Assembly (NCBI RefSeq): GCF_014639275.1
Contig: NZ_BMFW01000010.1
Location: 4,893 to 68,892, forward strand
Direction of reading: 5' to 3'
Origin: Arthrobacter liuii
GTDB taxonomy: Bacteria > Actinomycetota > Actinomycetes > Actinomycetales > Micrococcaceae
Length of the DNA: 64,000 nucleotides
The stretch's first letter is position 1. The number at the start of each line of letters is the position of its first letter. Below, in pieces: positions 7,898-15,585 of the stretch. The position numbers and the translations under genes were made by a program. Below the pieces are notes generated by a model that was given only the letters and a program-made list of their open reading frames with translations, had not been told where the DNA came from and searched no databases.

Positions 7898-8242
7898 TTA
7901 CCGCCGGATTTCCGCCAGCCGCAGCCGCACGATGTCCTCCAGCACGTCATCCGGAACTGGTCGGTCCACGGTGAAGCGGATGGTTCCCTTGGACAGTGAG
8001 TACCCCACCAGCCGGTTAGCCACCGCTTCCACCACCGCTCCGGAGAACGGAAAGATCGAGAGATGCCTGGCAGTGGCCACAGCCGCCAACAGGGGTTTGC
8101 CGTCCAGTTTGAGGGCCGGCATGCCGTAACTCATGCCCTCCGTGGCGTCGGGAGCCAGGGACCGCGCAATCTCCACCACATGCTGCAGGCAGCCGCGCTG
8201 CGGTTGGTCGGTTGCGGCAAGCGCTTCGTCGACGGCGCCCAA
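7898..8242 (-). CDS. DUF1801 family protein, TTG start
   Basis: 114 aa with the DUF1801 pattern: EGMSYGMPALKLDGKPL, then ARHLSIFPFSGAVV and GTIRFTVDRPVPDDVLEDIV. The family resembles iron-chaperone-like folds and has no firm biochemical function. The first in-frame ATG would overlap the upstream SRPBCC gene by over 100 bp, while the TTG at 8242 lies 7 bp after that gene's stop and gives the expected N-terminus (LGAVDEALAATD). I therefore call TTG. The tight spacing makes an operon with the SRPBCC gene. Confidence 0.8.
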   Translation of the reverse strand: MGAVDEALAATDQPQRGCLQHVVEIARSLAPDATEGMSYGMPALKLDGKPLLAAVATARHLSIFPFSGAVVEAVANRLVGYSLSKGTIRFTVDRPVPDDVLEDIVRLRLAEIRR

Positions 8243-8249
8243 TGAAGCT

Positions 8250-8717
8250 TCAGCTCTTCTTGGCCACAACGGTGGAAGCCAGCGCGGCCAGTCCGCGCTC
8301 GTAGTCTGCGCCCACCATCTTGTCCATGTCCATGAACAGCGCGAACACCCTGCCAAGGCCCTTGTTCTCGCCGGTCATCAGCCAGGTCACTTCGGTGCCG
8401 CCCGGAGCCTGGGCAAAGGTGAACGTCGTGGGGTTCACCGCCTTGAAGGGCTTGGTGAACTCCAACCGGATCCGGATCACGTTGGACGGTACCGACTCCA
8501 CGATCTCCATGGTTCCGCTGCCGGCCTTGCGGTTGCCGCTCCACCCGTACCCGGCCCCCGCACCGTATTCGCTGCCGAAATAGCGGCGGCTCATCCCTGG
8601 GTCGATGGTTTCCCACGGGGACCAGGCGGTCCACTCGTGGAAGTTGTTCACCAGGGGGAAGATCTCCTCGGGGGCGGCGGGGATGACGGCACTGCGGCGG
8701 ACTTCGAATGTGGACAT
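8250..8717 (-). CDS. SRPBCC family protein
   Basis: 155 aa beginning MSTFEVRRSAVIPAAPEEIF, the first strand and helix of the START/polyketide-cyclase fold. Further signs are NNFHEWTAWSPWETID and a C-terminal long helix (LALFMDMDKMVGADYERGLA-like). Such proteins bind hydrophobic ligands in a deep cavity; none can be named here. A 16-residue upstream extension of the frame is ignored because the family starts at MST. It is followed after 7 bp by the DUF1801 gene. Confidence 0.85.
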   Translation of the reverse strand: MSTFEVRRSAVIPAAPEEIFPLVNNFHEWTAWSPWETIDPGMSRRYFGSEYGAGAGYGWSGNRKAGSGTMEIVESVPSNVIRIRLEFTKPFKAVNPTTFTFAQAPGGTEVTWLMTGENKGLGRVFALFMDMDKMVGADYERGLAALASTVVAKKS

Positions 8718-8748
8718 GGGCCAAGCATAGGGGCGGAAGCAGCTGCCG

Positions 8749-9666
8749 TTAAGGGATGACGACATTCAAGGGTTCCTTGCCCTCGAGCAGCAGCCCGATC
8801 TGCTTCCTGAGCAGCCGGACCATCCGGGGGAACATGGCCGAGCTGGCGCCGCCCACGTGCGGGGTGATGAGCACACCGGGAGTGGTCCACAGCGGGTGGC
8901 CTGCCGGGAGCGGTTCCGGGTCCGTCACGTCCAGAGCAGCCCGGAGGCGGCCCGTCGAGGTCTCGGCCAGCAACGCCCCGGTATCAGCCACCGGGCCGCG
9001 GGCCACGTTGACCAGCAGCGCGCCGTCCGGCATGGCCGCCAGGAACTTCGCGTCCACCAGTTGCTCGGTCTGCTCGCTCAGGGGCACGCTGACTACCACG
9101 ACCTCGTGCAGCGGCAACTGCTCGTAGAGCGAGTCGATCCCATGGATAATTCCGTTCGCGTCCTCGCGGGCCCGGCTGGCCATCCGGGTGACTTCGGTTT
9201 CGAACGGCAGGAGCCGGGCCTCGATGGCCTTGCCCACTCCCCCGTAGCCCACCAGCAGCACGCGCCGGTCGGCCAGGCTGGGCCGCTGGTTGTTGTCCCA
9301 CGCTCCGGTTTCCTGGTTGCGAACAAAGTCCGGAATCCCGCGCTGGGAGGCGATCATCATGCCCACGGCAAGCTCCGCCGTCGAGGTCTCGTGGACTCCG
9401 GCCGCGTTCGAGAAGGTGACGCCTGCCGGCAAAACCGAGGCGACGCCGTCGTACCCGATGGACTGGCTCTGCACCAGGCCGACGTCGGCACCCTGCAGCG
9501 CCGCGAGCGCCGTTGGCTTGCCCATGTAACCGGGGACCAGCAGGTCAAGCCGGCCCTCCGGAGCGGGCCCGGTCAGGTCCCAGAGGACAAATTCGACGCC
9601 GTCGATGGGCGCGAGCGCGTCCATCAGGTTTTGGGCGGGCAGGCACACCCGCAGCCGGGCGGTCAT
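8749..9666 (-). CDS. D-isomer-specific 2-hydroxyacid dehydrogenase
   Basis: 305 aa. The NAD-binding motif VGYGGVGKAIEARL lies near residue 140, and the catalytic set is complete: Arg in VNVARGPV, Glu/Asp in DVTDPEPLP, and His in TPHVGGAS. The enzyme interconverts a 2-ketoacid and a D-2-hydroxyacid with NAD(P)H in the cytoplasm. Substrate cannot be fixed; glyoxylate/hydroxypyruvate or phosphoglycerate-like acids are common. It ends 31 bp upstream of the SRPBCC start, so the three minus-strand genes may be one transcript. Confidence 0.9.
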   Translation of the reverse strand: MTARLRVCLPAQNLMDALAPIDGVEFVLWDLTGPAPEGRLDLLVPGYMGKPTALAALQGADVGLVQSQSIGYDGVASVLPAGVTFSNAAGVHETSTAELAVGMMIASQRGIPDFVRNQETGAWDNNQRPSLADRRVLLVGYGGVGKAIEARLLPFETEVTRMASRAREDANGIIHGIDSLYEQLPLHEVVVVSVPLSEQTEQLVDAKFLAAMPDGALLVNVARGPVADTGALLAETSTGRLRAALDVTDPEPLPAGHPLWTTPGVLITPHVGGASSAMFPRMVRLLRKQIGLLLEGKEPLNVVIP

Positions 9667-9934
9667 GCGGCGACCATAAGCTTACGGCGGGCAGGGCAAC
9701 AGGTGCTCATGGGGCCTCCAGGCCTTTCGGGCCCGGCACAGGGGGCGACGGGCGTTGAAGTTCCATCACCAACCTACCTGCACACACCCGCGGGGTCGTT
9801 TTCTTTACACGCAACAGTCACCAGGAAGGGCCTGTCACGTCTGTGACACGGGCTTTGATCCGGTAAATTTAATGGAGGAATTGTCCGGCGAGCCGAGCCG
9901 TGTTCCAACCCCTCCCCTTGAATGGATCACCCCC

Positions 9935-11176
9935 ATGTCTTCCGCGATTCCCGCGCCGGCACCTGCCCGCTTTCCCTATGCCGCAATGGTCGTCCTGGCC
10001 ACCATTGCGTTCACCGCCATCACCACGGAACTCCTGCCGTCCGGGCTGCTGCCCCAGATCAGCAGCGGCTTGGACGTCTCCGAGCCGGTGGCCGGTTACT
10101 TGGCGGCCGCCTACGCCGCCGTCATCGTGGTCACCGTGGTTCCGGCAGCCCGGTTGCTGGGGAAGATCCCGCGGCATGCCCTGCTGGTGGGGCTGGTGCT
10201 GACCTTCGCTCTCAGCAATGCCCTGGTGGGGCTGGCACCGGACTTCACCGCGGCGATGATCGCCAGGCTGGTGGGCGGGCTGGCGCACGGGCTGCTCTGG
10301 ACCACAATGGCGCCGTTCGTATCGCGGGTGGTTCCGGCAGACAAAGTGGGCAAGGCCCTGGCGATTGTGTTCAGCGGCAACAGCCTGGGCCTGGCCATCG
10401 GTGCCCCCGTGGGGACGGCGCTGGGCGGGTTCCTGGGGTGGCGTGCTGCATTCCTGGTCCTTGCCGGATTTGGCGTAGTCCTTACCGTACTCGCGTTCTG
10501 GCTGCTCCCCCGGGTCCAGCGCATCACGGACGCCGCCCGGCCGTCCCTTCGCAAGGCGATCGGGCAGCCGGGCGTGAAGTCCGTGGCCGTCGCGTGGCCG
10601 CTGCTGGTGCTGGCCCACTTCGCCCTGTTCACCTACATCGCACCGTTCATCCGCGAGGCGAGCCTGCCGGACTACGCCATCAGCCTCTCCCTCACGGTGC
10701 TGGGCGGGTCCGGATTGCTGGGCATTTGGATTGCGGGGCTCACCGTGGATTCCCGTCCACGGCGTTCGCTGCTGATCACGACGGCGGCCATTGCCGCATC
10801 GATGTTCTTCCTGCCGTTCGCAGTGGGGAACCTGCCCCTGGCCCTGGTGCTGATGACCATTTGGGGAGCGGGCCTGGGCGCCATCGGCATCTACAACCAG
10901 TCTGCAATCCTGCGGGCCGGTGGGGAATACAGCGAGGCCGCTAATGGGCTCACCGTCCTGACCATTCAGCTGGGTATCACCATCGGTGCGCTCTACGGTT
11001 CGGCGGCCCTGGTGGTGGGTGGCCCGCTGATGGTCCCGGTCGCAGCGGGGATTCCCGTCGTTGCAGCCCTGGTGATCACCTTCGCCGGAAAGAGGTACGC
11101 GTACCCGCCCGGACCGCGCGAGCGGATCTGGCTGGAGCCCCGGCCGGTGAAGGACAGCGTCAACGACCGCGCGTAA
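9935..11176 (+). CDS. MFS transporter (DHA1-type)
   Basis: 413 aa with about 12 membrane segments. Typical marks are TAITTELLPSGLLPQIS in helix 1, RLVGGLAHGLLWTTMAPF in helix 4, and GAPVGTALGGFLGWRAAF (antiporter-like motif C) in helix 5. It resembles the AraJ/CmlR branch that exports sugars, purines or drugs. I start at ATG 9935 (MSSAIPAP); an in-frame ATG at 9872 or TTG at 9881 next to a GGAGG would add about 20 residues and cannot be excluded. Confidence 0.88.
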   Translation: MSSAIPAPAPARFPYAAMVVLATIAFTAITTELLPSGLLPQISSGLDVSEPVAGYLAAAYAAVIVVTVVPAARLLGKIPRHALLVGLVLTFALSNALVGLAPDFTAAMIARLVGGLAHGLLWTTMAPFVSRVVPADKVGKALAIVFSGNSLGLAIGAPVGTALGGFLGWRAAFLVLAGFGVVLTVLAFWLLPRVQRITDAARPSLRKAIGQPGVKSVAVAWPLLVLAHFALFTYIAPFIREASLPDYAISLSLTVLGGSGLLGIWIAGLTVDSRPRRSLLITTAAIAASMFFLPFAVGNLPLALVLMTIWGAGLGAIGIYNQSAILRAGGEYSEAANGLTVLTIQLGITIGALYGSAALVVGGPLMVPVAAGIPVVAALVITFAGKRYAYPPGPRERIWLEPRPVKDSVNDRA

Positions 11177-11243
11177 CCGCTGCTTCGATTGCCCGATGAG
11201 GCCCGCGCAGATGAACACATGACAAAATCGTCATATGATTCTC

Positions 11244-11271
11244 GGAACCCCGTAACCTTTGTGACCCGAAT
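11244..11271 (+). promoter_or_regulatory. Candidate ECF-type promoter
   Basis: GGAACC at 11244-11249 matches the -35 favoured by many ECF sigma factors, with CCGAAT 16 nt on as a possible -10. It lies about 75 bp before the Pro/Thr-rich secreted protein, itself just upstream of an ECF sigma gene. The match is short, so this is a suggestion. Confidence 0.35.
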
Positions 11272-11345
11272 TTCGATCCATTAAGTGCGGGGGCAAATCC
11301 TGCGCAGTTGATCGCAATCGAGAAATTCGTCAACGGAGGGTCTCA

Positions 11346-11780
11346 ATGTCTTTATTCACTTTTTCAGGTAACAAGCTCGCCCTGGCCGTGCTCGCAGCTG
11401 GAGCCCTTGCGGTTGGCGGGACGGGCGTAGCTGCCATGGCAGAGTCATTGCCGGACGCACCGTCGGTCCTGGCCGAAACCGAATCGCCGGAGCCCAGCCC
11501 CCCGGCAACCGAAACCGAATCGCCGGAGCCCAGCCCTACGGCAACCGAAACCGAATCGCCGGAGCCCACTCCTACCGAAACAGAGACGGAGGCTCCGGAT
11601 CCCACACCTACGGAAACGGAGTCACCGGAGCCCGCTCCCACTGATGCCCCTGCCACCCCGGAGCGGGACCGGAAGCAACAGCAGCAGGTACTGGAGCAAC
11701 GCCAGGAAGCACCTGCAGTCAGCGACGCCGGGCACCAGGCCGGTAGCGAAGCCAAGCACTCAGGCCGGGGACACCGGTAG
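11346..11780 (+). CDS. Secreted Pro/Thr/Glu-repeat protein
   Basis: 144 aa. A signal peptide ends near AMA-ES (residue 32). Residues about 43-100 are imperfect repeats of TETESPEP separated by SPTA or TPTE, a highly acidic extended wall-spanning type of sequence. The C-terminus turns Gln/Lys/Arg-rich (RDRKQQQQVLEQRQE) with no sorting motif. No enzyme domain is visible. GGAGGG sits upstream of the ATG. It precedes the sigma/anti-sigma pair, but a strong hairpin at 11796-11831 separates them. A cell-surface linker or sensor role is a guess. Confidence 0.7.
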   Translation: MSLFTFSGNKLALAVLAAGALAVGGTGVAAMAESLPDAPSVLAETESPEPSPPATETESPEPSPTATETESPEPTPTETETEAPDPTPTETESPEPAPTDAPATPERDRKQQQQVLEQRQEAPAVSDAGHQAGSEAKHSGRGHR

Positions 11781-11795
11781 CCTGTCAGCAGGTCG

Positions 11796-11831
11796 GGCTG
11801 AGCCGGGACGGCCTCATCGTCCGGCTCAGCC
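11796..11831 (+). terminator. Hairpin between secreted-protein gene and sigma gene
   Basis: GGCTGAGCC pairs with GGCTCAGCC, continued inward by GGACG/CGTCC, with a single bulged G and a 7-nt loop: a 14-bp stem. It begins 16 bp after the stop codon. No T-run follows. It may end most transcripts of the repeat protein and attenuate read-through into the sigma factor gene. Confidence 0.5.
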
Positions 11832-11865
11832 AGAACGCTGCAAGTGAATCTGCCGCAGGGGGCGG

Positions 11866-12411
11866 ATGCAAAAGATGGAGCGTGAGGCAACGAGGCGCGT
11901 CGGAGCTGACGAATCGATCTTTTGTGCTGCCTACAGTGAATTTGCGCCTGGAGTACTGAGCTACCTTCGATCACGTGGCGTCGAGGACCCCGAGGGTCTG
12001 ACCCAGGATGTCTTCCTGGCCCTCTTTCCGCGGCTGGGGGACGTGCGGGGAGGGATAAAGGGAGTCAAATCCCTGGTATTTTCGATTGCCCACGCCCGTT
12101 ATGTGGATGAGCACCGGCGAAGGCTCAAAGCGCCGCCCACCATTGACTATGACCCTGCCCAGGACCGTCGCTGCAGCAGTTCGGCGGAGGATCAGCTGCT
12201 GGAGATGGAAGCGTCGGGAAACGTCAAAGATTTGCTGAATGGGTTGCAGCATGACCAGCAGGAGGTGATCGCGTTGAGGATCGTGGCCGACCTGTCTGTG
12301 GAGACCACAGCGGAGATTATGGGCAAGACTCCGGGCGCCATCAAGCAACTGCAACGGCGGGCCCTCTGCCGGCTCCGCAAGCTCCGCCCCTTAGGGGAGG
12401 ACCCGTCATGA
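11866..12411 (+). CDS. ECF-type RNA polymerase sigma factor
   Basis: 181 aa. Region 2 is seen at about residues 23-85 (FAPGVLSYLRSRGVEDPEGLTQDVFLALF, with the promoter-melting helix), and region 4 at about 118-175 with the helix-turn-helix LSVETTAEIMGKTPGAIKQLQRRAL. The short variable linker between them fits group 4 (ECF) factors. The stop codon overlaps the start of the next gene, which is a small membrane protein and probable anti-sigma factor. A second ATG at 11875 is a possible start. Target promoters are unknown; GGAACC at 11244 is a candidate. Confidence 0.88.
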   Translation: MQKMEREATRRVGADESIFCAAYSEFAPGVLSYLRSRGVEDPEGLTQDVFLALFPRLGDVRGGIKGVKSLVFSIAHARYVDEHRRRLKAPPTIDYDPAQDRRCSSSAEDQLLEMEASGNVKDLLNGLQHDQQEVIALRIVADLSVETTAEIMGKTPGAIKQLQRRALCRLRKLRPLGEDPS

Positions 12412-12728
12412 TGAGTGGTGACACACCCGGGCAGCAGCTCAGGCTGGACGACGAGCGCGCTGTGGAGGCGCTGCAGGCCGAGTCGGGCTTCCCCGGCGAT
12501 CCCGGGCTCCGGCAGGTGCTGCTGCAGCTCCGGGCGCTCCGGGTCACCGAGCCGCCTGAGCCGTCAGGCGAGCTCGCAGCACTTCTCGCTGGGCCCGAAA
12601 CAGCGGACGGGGCCCGGCTGGAGCCCAGCACGCCCCAGAGGAAACAACGCATGCTGTTCACCGCGCTGGCCGTAGCCGCTTCATGCGGCATCGCCGGCGG
12701 TGCCGCAGCGGGAAAGTACCGTCGTTGA
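12408..12728 (+). CDS. Putative tail-anchored anti-sigma factor
   Basis: 106 aa, overlapping the ECF sigma gene by 4 bp. The first 80 residues are soluble, acidic and helical (DDERAVEALQAES, LRQVLLQLRALRV); residues 82-102 form one membrane helix, leaving only a KYRR tail. There is no H-x3-C-x2-C zinc motif, so it is not a ZAS anti-sigma factor. Position and coupling make it the likely membrane tether of the sigma factor. The assignment is from context; I recognise no family domain. Confidence 0.6.
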   Translation: MMSGDTPGQQLRLDDERAVEALQAESGFPGDPGLRQVLLQLRALRVTEPPEPSGELAALLAGPETADGARLEPSTPQRKQRMLFTALAVAASCGIAGGAAAGKYRR

Positions 12729-12887
12729 CTGGTTTTCGCCTGCGGTTCCAGCAGCCCCGGCACCGGCTGTCCCCTCCGGAGACGCAACGCCGGGAGCCAG
12801 GCCCGACCACGCACGATAACTCCGGGCCGGGGACCTTGACCGGCATCGGCAGCCTGCTGGGCCGGCACGCGCGGCCCCAGAAGGAGG

Positions 12888-13223
12888 TCAGTCCCGGTAC
12901 TTGGCCACCGTGAACAGGAAAGTGGAGTCCTGTTCCGCGCCCAGGCTGTGAAGGCCGGGCGGGACGATCAGCAGGTCGCCGATCTTCCCCTGCCAGGACT
13001 CCCCGCCCGCTCGCAGGGTCACGCAGCCCTGGATCACAAAGACCGTGGCGTCGCCCGGGTTCTGGTGCTCGCTTAGCTGCGTGCCGGCTTTCATGGCCAT
13101 GACGGTCTGCCGGAGGATCTTTTCGTGGCCCCCGTAGACGGTGTCGGCGGCGCGTCCGTTGGTGGAGCTGACCGCTGCCTCGAGCTGCTGCCGGGCCAGC
13201 GCATCGATCGATATCTTCTGCAT
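12888..13223 (-). CDS. Cupin-domain protein
   Basis: 111 aa starting MQKISIDALARQQL. The cupin core is ILRQTVMAMKAGTQLSEHQNPGDATVFVIQG, with EHQNPGDA as motif 1, and KIGDLLIVPPGLHSL as motif 2. This type resembles LuxR-associated or polyhydroxyalkanoate-type small cupins with no defined reaction. The longer frame to 13289 adds 22 unlike residues and is not used. The 13224-13483 gap to the mscS-type gene shows only a small 5-bp hairpin near 13292-13304. Confidence 0.8.
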   Translation of the reverse strand: MQKISIDALARQQLEAAVSSTNGRAADTVYGGHEKILRQTVMAMKAGTQLSEHQNPGDATVFVIQGCVTLRAGGESWQGKIGDLLIVPPGLHSLGAEQDSTFLFTVAKYRD

Positions 13224-13483
13224 GCGCCCAAGGCTACCCGCGTTCTCCCCGGAAAAGCCCGGTTTTCCTAGGTAATAGCTGCGGGGCACTACCCACGAAG
13301 TGGGACAGCGTTCCGGGAACCCTGACGGCTACGGTTCTTGCACCGGTGGCCCTGCTCCTGCAGCCGCTCGGGCCGGACCAGCAGCTTGGGCGTGCTCCGC
13401 GCAGGCGGCCAAGGCGCCGGACGGACACGCCACCGGCCATCCCGATTTCCGAGGCGCGGCGGAGGCTTGATAGACGTTAAAGT

Positions 13484-14719
13484 ATGCCAGATGTCCTGAA
13501 TCCTGCCCTGCCCTTCATCGCCACGGCCCTGGCGGTGGTGGCTGGGCTTGCGCTGTCCTGGCTGCTCCGCAAGGTTGTCCTGCGCCTGAACCGCAAACGG
13601 CCCGAGCTGCAGGCCACCTCCCGTGTGGCCCGCCAGCCGCTGCGGCTGGCACTGTGCCTGGTGGGTGTCCGGACCGCGCTGGGGCTGACCGCTGGAAGCG
13701 AAAGCTGGCACGCCGGCGTCGACCATCTCCTGCTGCTTGCGATGATCGGTGCGTTCGCGTGGCTCGCCATCGCAGTGCTGCTCATCGTGGAGGCCGTGGT
13801 GCTGAACCGGTACAGCGTGGACGTGGCGGACAACCGGAGGGCGCGGCGCCTGCGGACGCAGATGATCCTTGCACGCCGGATCGCCGCAGCACTCGTGGTG
13901 GTGCTCGCCGTCGGCACGGCCATGTTGACGTTCCCCGCAATCCAGGCGCTGGGTGCAGGACTGCTGGCGTCCGCAGGTGTCATCTCAATCGTGGCCGGAC
14001 TGGCCGCGCAGACGTCCCTGGTCAATGTGTTCGCCGGCATGCAGCTGGCGTTCACCGACGCCATCCGGGTTGACGACGTGGTGGTGGTCCAGAAGGAGTG
14101 GGGCCGGATTGAGGAAATCACGCTGACTTACGTGGTGGTGCATATCTGGGACGACCGCCGGCTGATCCTCCCCTCCACCTACTTCACCACCACGCCCTTC
14201 GAGAACTGGACGCGCCGCCAGTCCGAGGTGATGGGCACCGTGGAGTTCGACCTCGACTGGCGCGCCCCCGTGGAGGACATGCGCACCGAGCTCCGCCGGG
14301 TCCTGGCAGGGACCGAGCTATGGGATGAGCGCGTGGGCGTCCTGCAAATCACCGATGCCACCGGCGGCTTTGTCCGGGTCCGGATCCTGGTCAGCGCTGC
14401 CGACAGTGCCGCGCTCTTCGACCTGCGCTGCCTGGTCCGCGAAACCATGGTCACGTTCCTGCAGCAGAACCACCCGCAGGCCCTGCCGCACCAGCGCTGG
14501 GAGCAGGCAGTGGACGACGGCGGTACGGCCGCCGGGCGCAGGGCACCGCTGCGCAGGCTGGGCTCGCCCACTGCCGATGGTTCCCAGCTCCCGGCTGACC
14601 CGCATGAATCGCAGCTGTTTACGGGCTCCATTGAGGCTGTGGAGCGGTCCCGGGCCTTCACGGGGCCTGGTGATGAAGTGTTCGAGGAGCGCGACCGGAC
14701 CTTGGCCTCCCGAAACTGA
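13484..14719 (+). CDS. MscS-family mechanosensitive channel
   Basis: 411 aa. Four hydrophobic segments in the first 200 residues end in the pore-lining helix (QALGAGLLASAGVISIVAGLA, Gly/Ala-spaced as in MscS TM3), followed by the beta domain IRVDDVVVVQKEWGRIEEITLTYV and LILPSTYFTTTPFENW. The channel releases solutes on hypo-osmotic shock. The C-terminus beyond about residue 330 is an acidic unstructured extension. It is transcribed alone, ahead of the divergent-type ArsR promoter region. Confidence 0.9.
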   Translation: MPDVLNPALPFIATALAVVAGLALSWLLRKVVLRLNRKRPELQATSRVARQPLRLALCLVGVRTALGLTAGSESWHAGVDHLLLLAMIGAFAWLAIAVLLIVEAVVLNRYSVDVADNRRARRLRTQMILARRIAAALVVVLAVGTAMLTFPAIQALGAGLLASAGVISIVAGLAAQTSLVNVFAGMQLAFTDAIRVDDVVVVQKEWGRIEEITLTYVVVHIWDDRRLILPSTYFTTTPFENWTRRQSEVMGTVEFDLDWRAPVEDMRTELRRVLAGTELWDERVGVLQITDATGGFVRVRILVSAADSAALFDLRCLVRETMVTFLQQNHPQALPHQRWEQAVDDGGTAAGRRAPLRRLGSPTADGSQLPADPHESQLFTGSIEAVERSRAFTGPGDEVFEERDRTLASRN

Positions 14720-14737
14720 GCCGGCCCGGCAAAACCC

Positions 14738-14767
14738 TTGATACGTGACCATATAGTCACCTATCAT
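14738..14767 (+). promoter_or_regulatory. arsR-SRPBCC promoter with operator in the spacer
   Basis: A -35 TTGATA (14738-14743), 18-nt spacer and -10 TATCAT (14762-14767) lie 7 nt before the ATG, so the transcript is probably leaderless. The spacer is filled by GTGACCATATAGTCAC (14745-14760), palindromic at 14 of 16 positions. This is the ideal position for self-repression by the ArsR domain. Confidence 0.7.
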
Positions 14768-14774
14768 TGATGGC

Positions 14775-15527
14775 ATGGACGACGTGTTCAAGGCACTCTC
14801 CGACCCCACCCGGCGGGACCTGCTCGACGAGCTGTTCCGCGAGGACGGCCAGACCCTGAGCGCACTTGAGGCACGGTTCGACATGACCCGGTTCGGGATC
14901 GCCAAGCACCTCCGCATCCTGGAGGACGCAGGCCTGGTGGTCTCCCGCCGTCGCGGTCGGGAAAAGCTGCACTTCCTGAACCCGGTCCCCATCCGCCTGG
15001 TCCACGACCGCTGGGTCAGCAAATACGCAGAACCATGGGCCGCTGCCCTCAGCGACCTCAAATCCAGATTGGAAAGTCCCATGGAAAAGATCTTCGAGAT
15101 TTACATCAAGGCCACCCCGGAGAAGCTCTGGGAAGCCATCACGGACAGCGATATCCGCAGCAAGTACCAGTTCGGGAACACCCTCACGTCTGACTGGACG
15201 CCGGGCGGCCGTTTCGAAATGGGCAACCCCAAGGCAGGCCAGGTCCTCGGCGAAGGCGAAAACCTGGAGGTTGACCCGCCCCGGAGGCTGGTCCAGACCA
15301 TGCGCGCACTGTGGGGCGAGGACGTCAAGGCCGAGGGAACGTCCAAGGTCACCTGGGAGATCGAGCCCGTGGGCGATTCCTGCCACCTCACGGTCACGCA
15401 CAGCGACCTGCGCGAGGGCGCCAACGAACAGCTCTACGGCGGCTGGCCGATGATCCTCTCCGGCCTGAAGACCTGGTTGGAAACCGGCGAAAAACTCACT
15501 ACGCCGGGCTCGCTCATGTACACGTAA
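14775..15527 (+). CDS. ArsR-type regulator fused to SRPBCC (AHSA1-like) domain
   Basis: 250 aa with two modules. Residues 1-95 are an ArsR winged helix-turn-helix: FKALSDPTRRDLLDEL, then FDMTRFGIAKHLRILEDAGL as recognition region and VVSRRRGREKLHFLNP as wing. Residues about 105-245 form a START/AHSA1-like ligand cavity (FEIYIKATPEKLWEAITDSD, WEIEPVGDSCHLTVTHSD). No cysteine-rich metal site of ArsR/SmtB is present, so the ligand is probably a hydrophobic molecule held by the second domain. It is a one-protein sensor-repressor, probably controlling itself through the palindrome at 14745-14760. Confidence 0.88.
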   Translation: MDDVFKALSDPTRRDLLDELFREDGQTLSALEARFDMTRFGIAKHLRILEDAGLVVSRRRGREKLHFLNPVPIRLVHDRWVSKYAEPWAAALSDLKSRLESPMEKIFEIYIKATPEKLWEAITDSDIRSKYQFGNTLTSDWTPGGRFEMGNPKAGQVLGEGENLEVDPPRRLVQTMRALWGEDVKAEGTSKVTWEIEPVGDSCHLTVTHSDLREGANEQLYGGWPMILSGLKTWLETGEKLTTPGSLMYT

Positions 15528-15531
15528 GGCA

Positions 15532-15571
15532 CGACGGCGGCGGCCGCCCTGGGGGGCAGCCGACGCCGTCG
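15532..15571. terminator. Possible bidirectional terminator hairpin
   Basis: CGACGGCG and CGCCGTCG form an 8-bp stem around a GC-rich 24-nt loop in the 58-bp gap between two convergent genes (ArsR fusion and fucosidase). No T-run on either side, so support is weak. Confidence 0.3.
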
Positions 15572-15585
15572 ACGCACTTCCGGGA

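Noticed and set aside
11478..11640. Tandem DNA repeats that could suggest a repeat array
   Set aside because: They encode in-frame TETESPEP-type protein repeats behind a signal peptide; lengths and sequence vary as in wall-spanning linkers.
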